Part shown: positions 61,901 to 64,000 of the stretch, in pieces | How positions within the stretch are numbered: position 1 is the first letter of the stretch | How the letters are laid out: the number at the start of each line of letters is the position of its first letter | Assembly (NCBI GenBank): GCA_038496675.1 | Contig: CM076658.1 | Coordinates: 9,033,627 to 9,097,626, forward strand | Origin: Rachycentron canadum | Taxonomy: Eukaryota > Chordata > Actinopteri > Carangiformes > Rachycentridae | Length of the DNA: 64,000 bases | Reading direction: 5' to 3' | Program-made: the position numbers and the translations under genes | The notes under the pieces: generated by a model | Database searches by the model: none | What the model saw: only the letters and a program-made list of their open reading frames with translations | Told to the model about the DNA's origin: nothing

Positions 61901-63937
61901 GGGGCTACTGAGTATATCAGAAACACCGTGCAGAATAACAATGGCACCAGAAACTGAAACCACATTTTTCAAGTGTATCTTTAAACAACACTCTCAAGTG
62001 AATATTAGCAATGAAACAGTGGTTATTGTTGTTGTCGTTGTTCATCCTGACTGAGAAGAGATGCTTTCCTGATGCAGAGGGATTGAAATCAACCTCCTGA
62101 TTCTGTGGGTGAAGTCTTTTTAGTAGCATGTTTACTGTTAATGTTACTATCCCTCCACCACATCTCAGCAAGAAAACACAACACAAAAAGAGAAAATTTC
62201 ATACTAACTAAGACTGTAAGTGTGGATTCACGCCGCTGAACCTCATATTAGCTTCAGCTGAACCATAGAGGTCATTTTTCCACAGAATGATGTGCATCCC
62301 TGCATCACTTACACCAGCATCACGTTAGAAAGGGATTTCTGATAATTGCCAGTATGGAGAGAGTGTGGCAACCAAAAACTGGTGCAGTGGACTTCAGTAT
62401 GTATTTATTGTAATAGGCTACACTCTGTTGCATTAGACTACATTAGTTTTAACTACTAGTGATATTTGCACAATGCTTTGAAAAGTCATATCACTTATTC
62501 AAGAGCCAGACTTGTTTCTGTTTCACTTATCACCACATTCTTTCTCTGTTTGTTTTGTCTGTGTCAGTGTGTGTGTGTGATGGCGTCCATGTCACAGTGC
62601 GGGAGAAGGAGCGGTTTGCAATGCTCTTCCAGTCCGTGGTGCTCCCATGTCAGTACCAAACAGCCTCCACTCAGACCCCAGTGGTGCAGTGGTGGTACAA
62701 GTCCTACTGCCGAGACCGCACACGAGAGTCCTTCAACCTGCTGGAGACTCTGGCCACCCAGGCCTCCGAGTCGGATGCCACGTCCCACCTGGAGTGCCCC
62801 GACAGCAGCCGCACGGTCCGGGTTGTGGCCTCGGCGCAGGGACCCTCCATGACACTGGCTGAGCACTACAAAGGCAGAGACATCGCTATCATAAACAGTA
62901 ATGTGCTCATTCTTATTCTCTGTGAGAAAGACAAAAACTAATGAGAAACGGTTGCTGCAGCTGTTTGACCACCGCACCCTGAGCTTCGTCCCTGAGCAGG
63001 AATCAGAGCTGACTGTGCTTTGTATTTCCTGTTCTCTAAATAAACGTCTTTTGTCTTTGTCCTACAATAGAGCAGACATCACACACACACGCGCACATGT
63101 GATCACCACCTCCTGCTCTCACTCCCATTCATGCATGGACTCCTTTTAAACCACGAGCCTTATCAAGACAAGACACCTGTCTTCTAACTGAATGTGTTAT
63201 TGGAACAAACCACATTCAACAATACTCCTGTCATCATGCAGCACGGTTAAAAAATACTGACACAAGGATTTAATTGTTCGTCATCACTTAGTTCTTTAAT
63301 AAATGTTTTGTTCTTATTTACATGTAAATATTCTGTATTTAGTTTCAGCTTGGTTTTGTGTAGGTGACAAAAAAAGAGCTTATTGTTATTAGTGCTGAAC
63401 AAATGAGTTGATTAATAAATTGGTCTTTTGTTATTTATTTAAGTAATTTATCCAAGAAAAATAGCAGACATTTGCCAGTTCCAGCTTTGCCAATGTAAGG
63501 ATATGTTGTGTTTCTGTTTCTTTTGTATTATAGCTTAGAGAAAACTTTTGTGTTTTGGTCTGTTGTTTGGACAAAACAAGTAGTTTCTTCTTGCCATTTT
63601 TCTGAATTTTCAAGGTAAATATGACATTTTCCAGGAAAGACAAAGGTCAGATCACCACAAACTTACTTCTGAGCACCATAAAGAGCTATACCCTGCTCTC
63701 GGTAAATGGAGGCAATGCTCTACGAAGGATCACTTTGAATGAACAAATACACTCATCTGCTGTTTGACCCTCTCACCCCTCTCAGTAGTTGTGACCTTGT
63801 GTCTTGTCTCTGTGCAGAAGCAGACCTGAGGATCGGGGAGCTGCAGTGGGGTGACAGTGGAGTGTACTTCTGTAAAGTCATTATTGCTGACGATCTGGAG
63901 GGGAAGAACGAAGGCCAACTGGAGTTAATTGTGCTGG
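58965..63937 (+). CDS. ildr2: Immunoglobulin-like domain-containing receptor 2 (angulin family), 5' part only
   Basis: Type I membrane protein of the LSR/ILDR (angulin) family, linked in mammals to tricellular junctions, lipid metabolism and T-cell inhibition. Three exons lie in the window: 58965-59004, 62568-62897 and 63818-63937. Phases agree; 163 complete residues, and the gene continues off the right edge after the donor GTATGC. Signal peptide from MNFYQLAVFLGAS. The Ig domain has MLFQSVVLPCQYQ (first Cys), VVQWWYKSYCRDR, SRTVRVVASAQG, and WGDSGVYFCKV (second Cys). DDLEGKNE and ELIVLG follow and favour ILDR2 over ILDR1 and LSR, as does the neighbour gpa33. Transmembrane and cysteine-rich tail exons are not in the window. 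Confidence 0.9.
60790..60905 (+). repeat. Dispersed repeat family A, copy
   Basis: CTCATTATCAATAAATCAGC, GAATATTTCCATAATCAG and TATAAAATATCAGAACATTG follow the family A order. In ildr2 intron 1. Confidence 0.45.
61497..61905. repeat. Possible hAT-like MITE in ildr2 intron 1
   Basis: GGGGGTGTCCAAATTTTTAG at the left and GGTCCAGACTTGGAACATGC at the right look like degenerate inverted ends. AGAGGGCCACATATATTTT lies inside. This resembles GGGGTGTCCAAACTTTT-type fish elements. The ends are imperfect, so the call is tentative. Confidence 0.4.
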
Positions 63938-64000
63938 GTATGCTTACGCTTAATTTTTCTAATTTTCTAATTCTTCTATAGGACATGATAGACTTTTGAT

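Noticed and set aside
1..64000. CRISPR arrays, bacterial operons, phage or toxin systems
   Set aside because: Spliced vertebrate genes fill the window. The only regular tandem array is the coding minisatellite, which has no spacer structure.

Overview
This window is teleost nuclear DNA. The evidence is short exons with GT-AG introns, AT-rich non-coding DNA, microsatellites, a Tc1-type transposase relic, a tRNA-derived SINE and small non-autonomous DNA transposons. The gene proteins resemble vertebrate families and the gene order matches two blocks of the human genome. I assembled the gene models by hand from splice sites, reading phase and protein families recalled from memory. No database search was run. 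The species cannot be named from the sequence.

Layout, left to right: dcun1d2 (+, 208-4138, cullin neddylation), grtp1 (+, 7196-10837, Rab-GAP), lamp1-like (-, 13524-16798, lysosomal membrane glycoprotein with one luminal domain instead of two), cd247-like (+, 19683-25244, T-cell receptor zeta-type signalling chain with one full ITAM), pou2f1 (-, 32926-46687, the octamer factor Oct-1, 15 coding exons, probably a long 3'UTR reaching towards 26 kb), a gpa33-like gene (+, 51159-57342, two-Ig-domain surface protein with a long tail of 14-residue repeats) and the first three coding exons of ildr2 (+, from 58965, running off the right edge). dcun1d2-grtp1-lamp1 matches human 13q34. cd247-pou2f1-gpa33-ildr2 matches human 1q24, read in reverse with STYXL2 and MAEL missing between the genes. 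The join between the blocks lies between lamp1 and cd247, at about 17.2-19.7 kb.

The genes do not form one pathway. The right-hand block does group three immune or epithelial surface-receptor genes around pou2f1. The most unusual observations are: (1) the gpa33-like cytoplasmic tail, a CpG-dense 42-bp coding minisatellite that ends at a TGA and then continues in frame with the same TGA repeated in later units; (2) the single-domain LAMP1, with two TFEB/CLEAR-type E-boxes upstream; (3) the reduced CD247, whose ITAM is split over small phase-0 exons; (4) loss of the internal start methionine in pou2f1; and (5) octamer-containing, conserved-looking stretches in pou2f1 introns. A 400-base assembly gap (32107-32506) lies in the presumed pou2f1 3'UTR.
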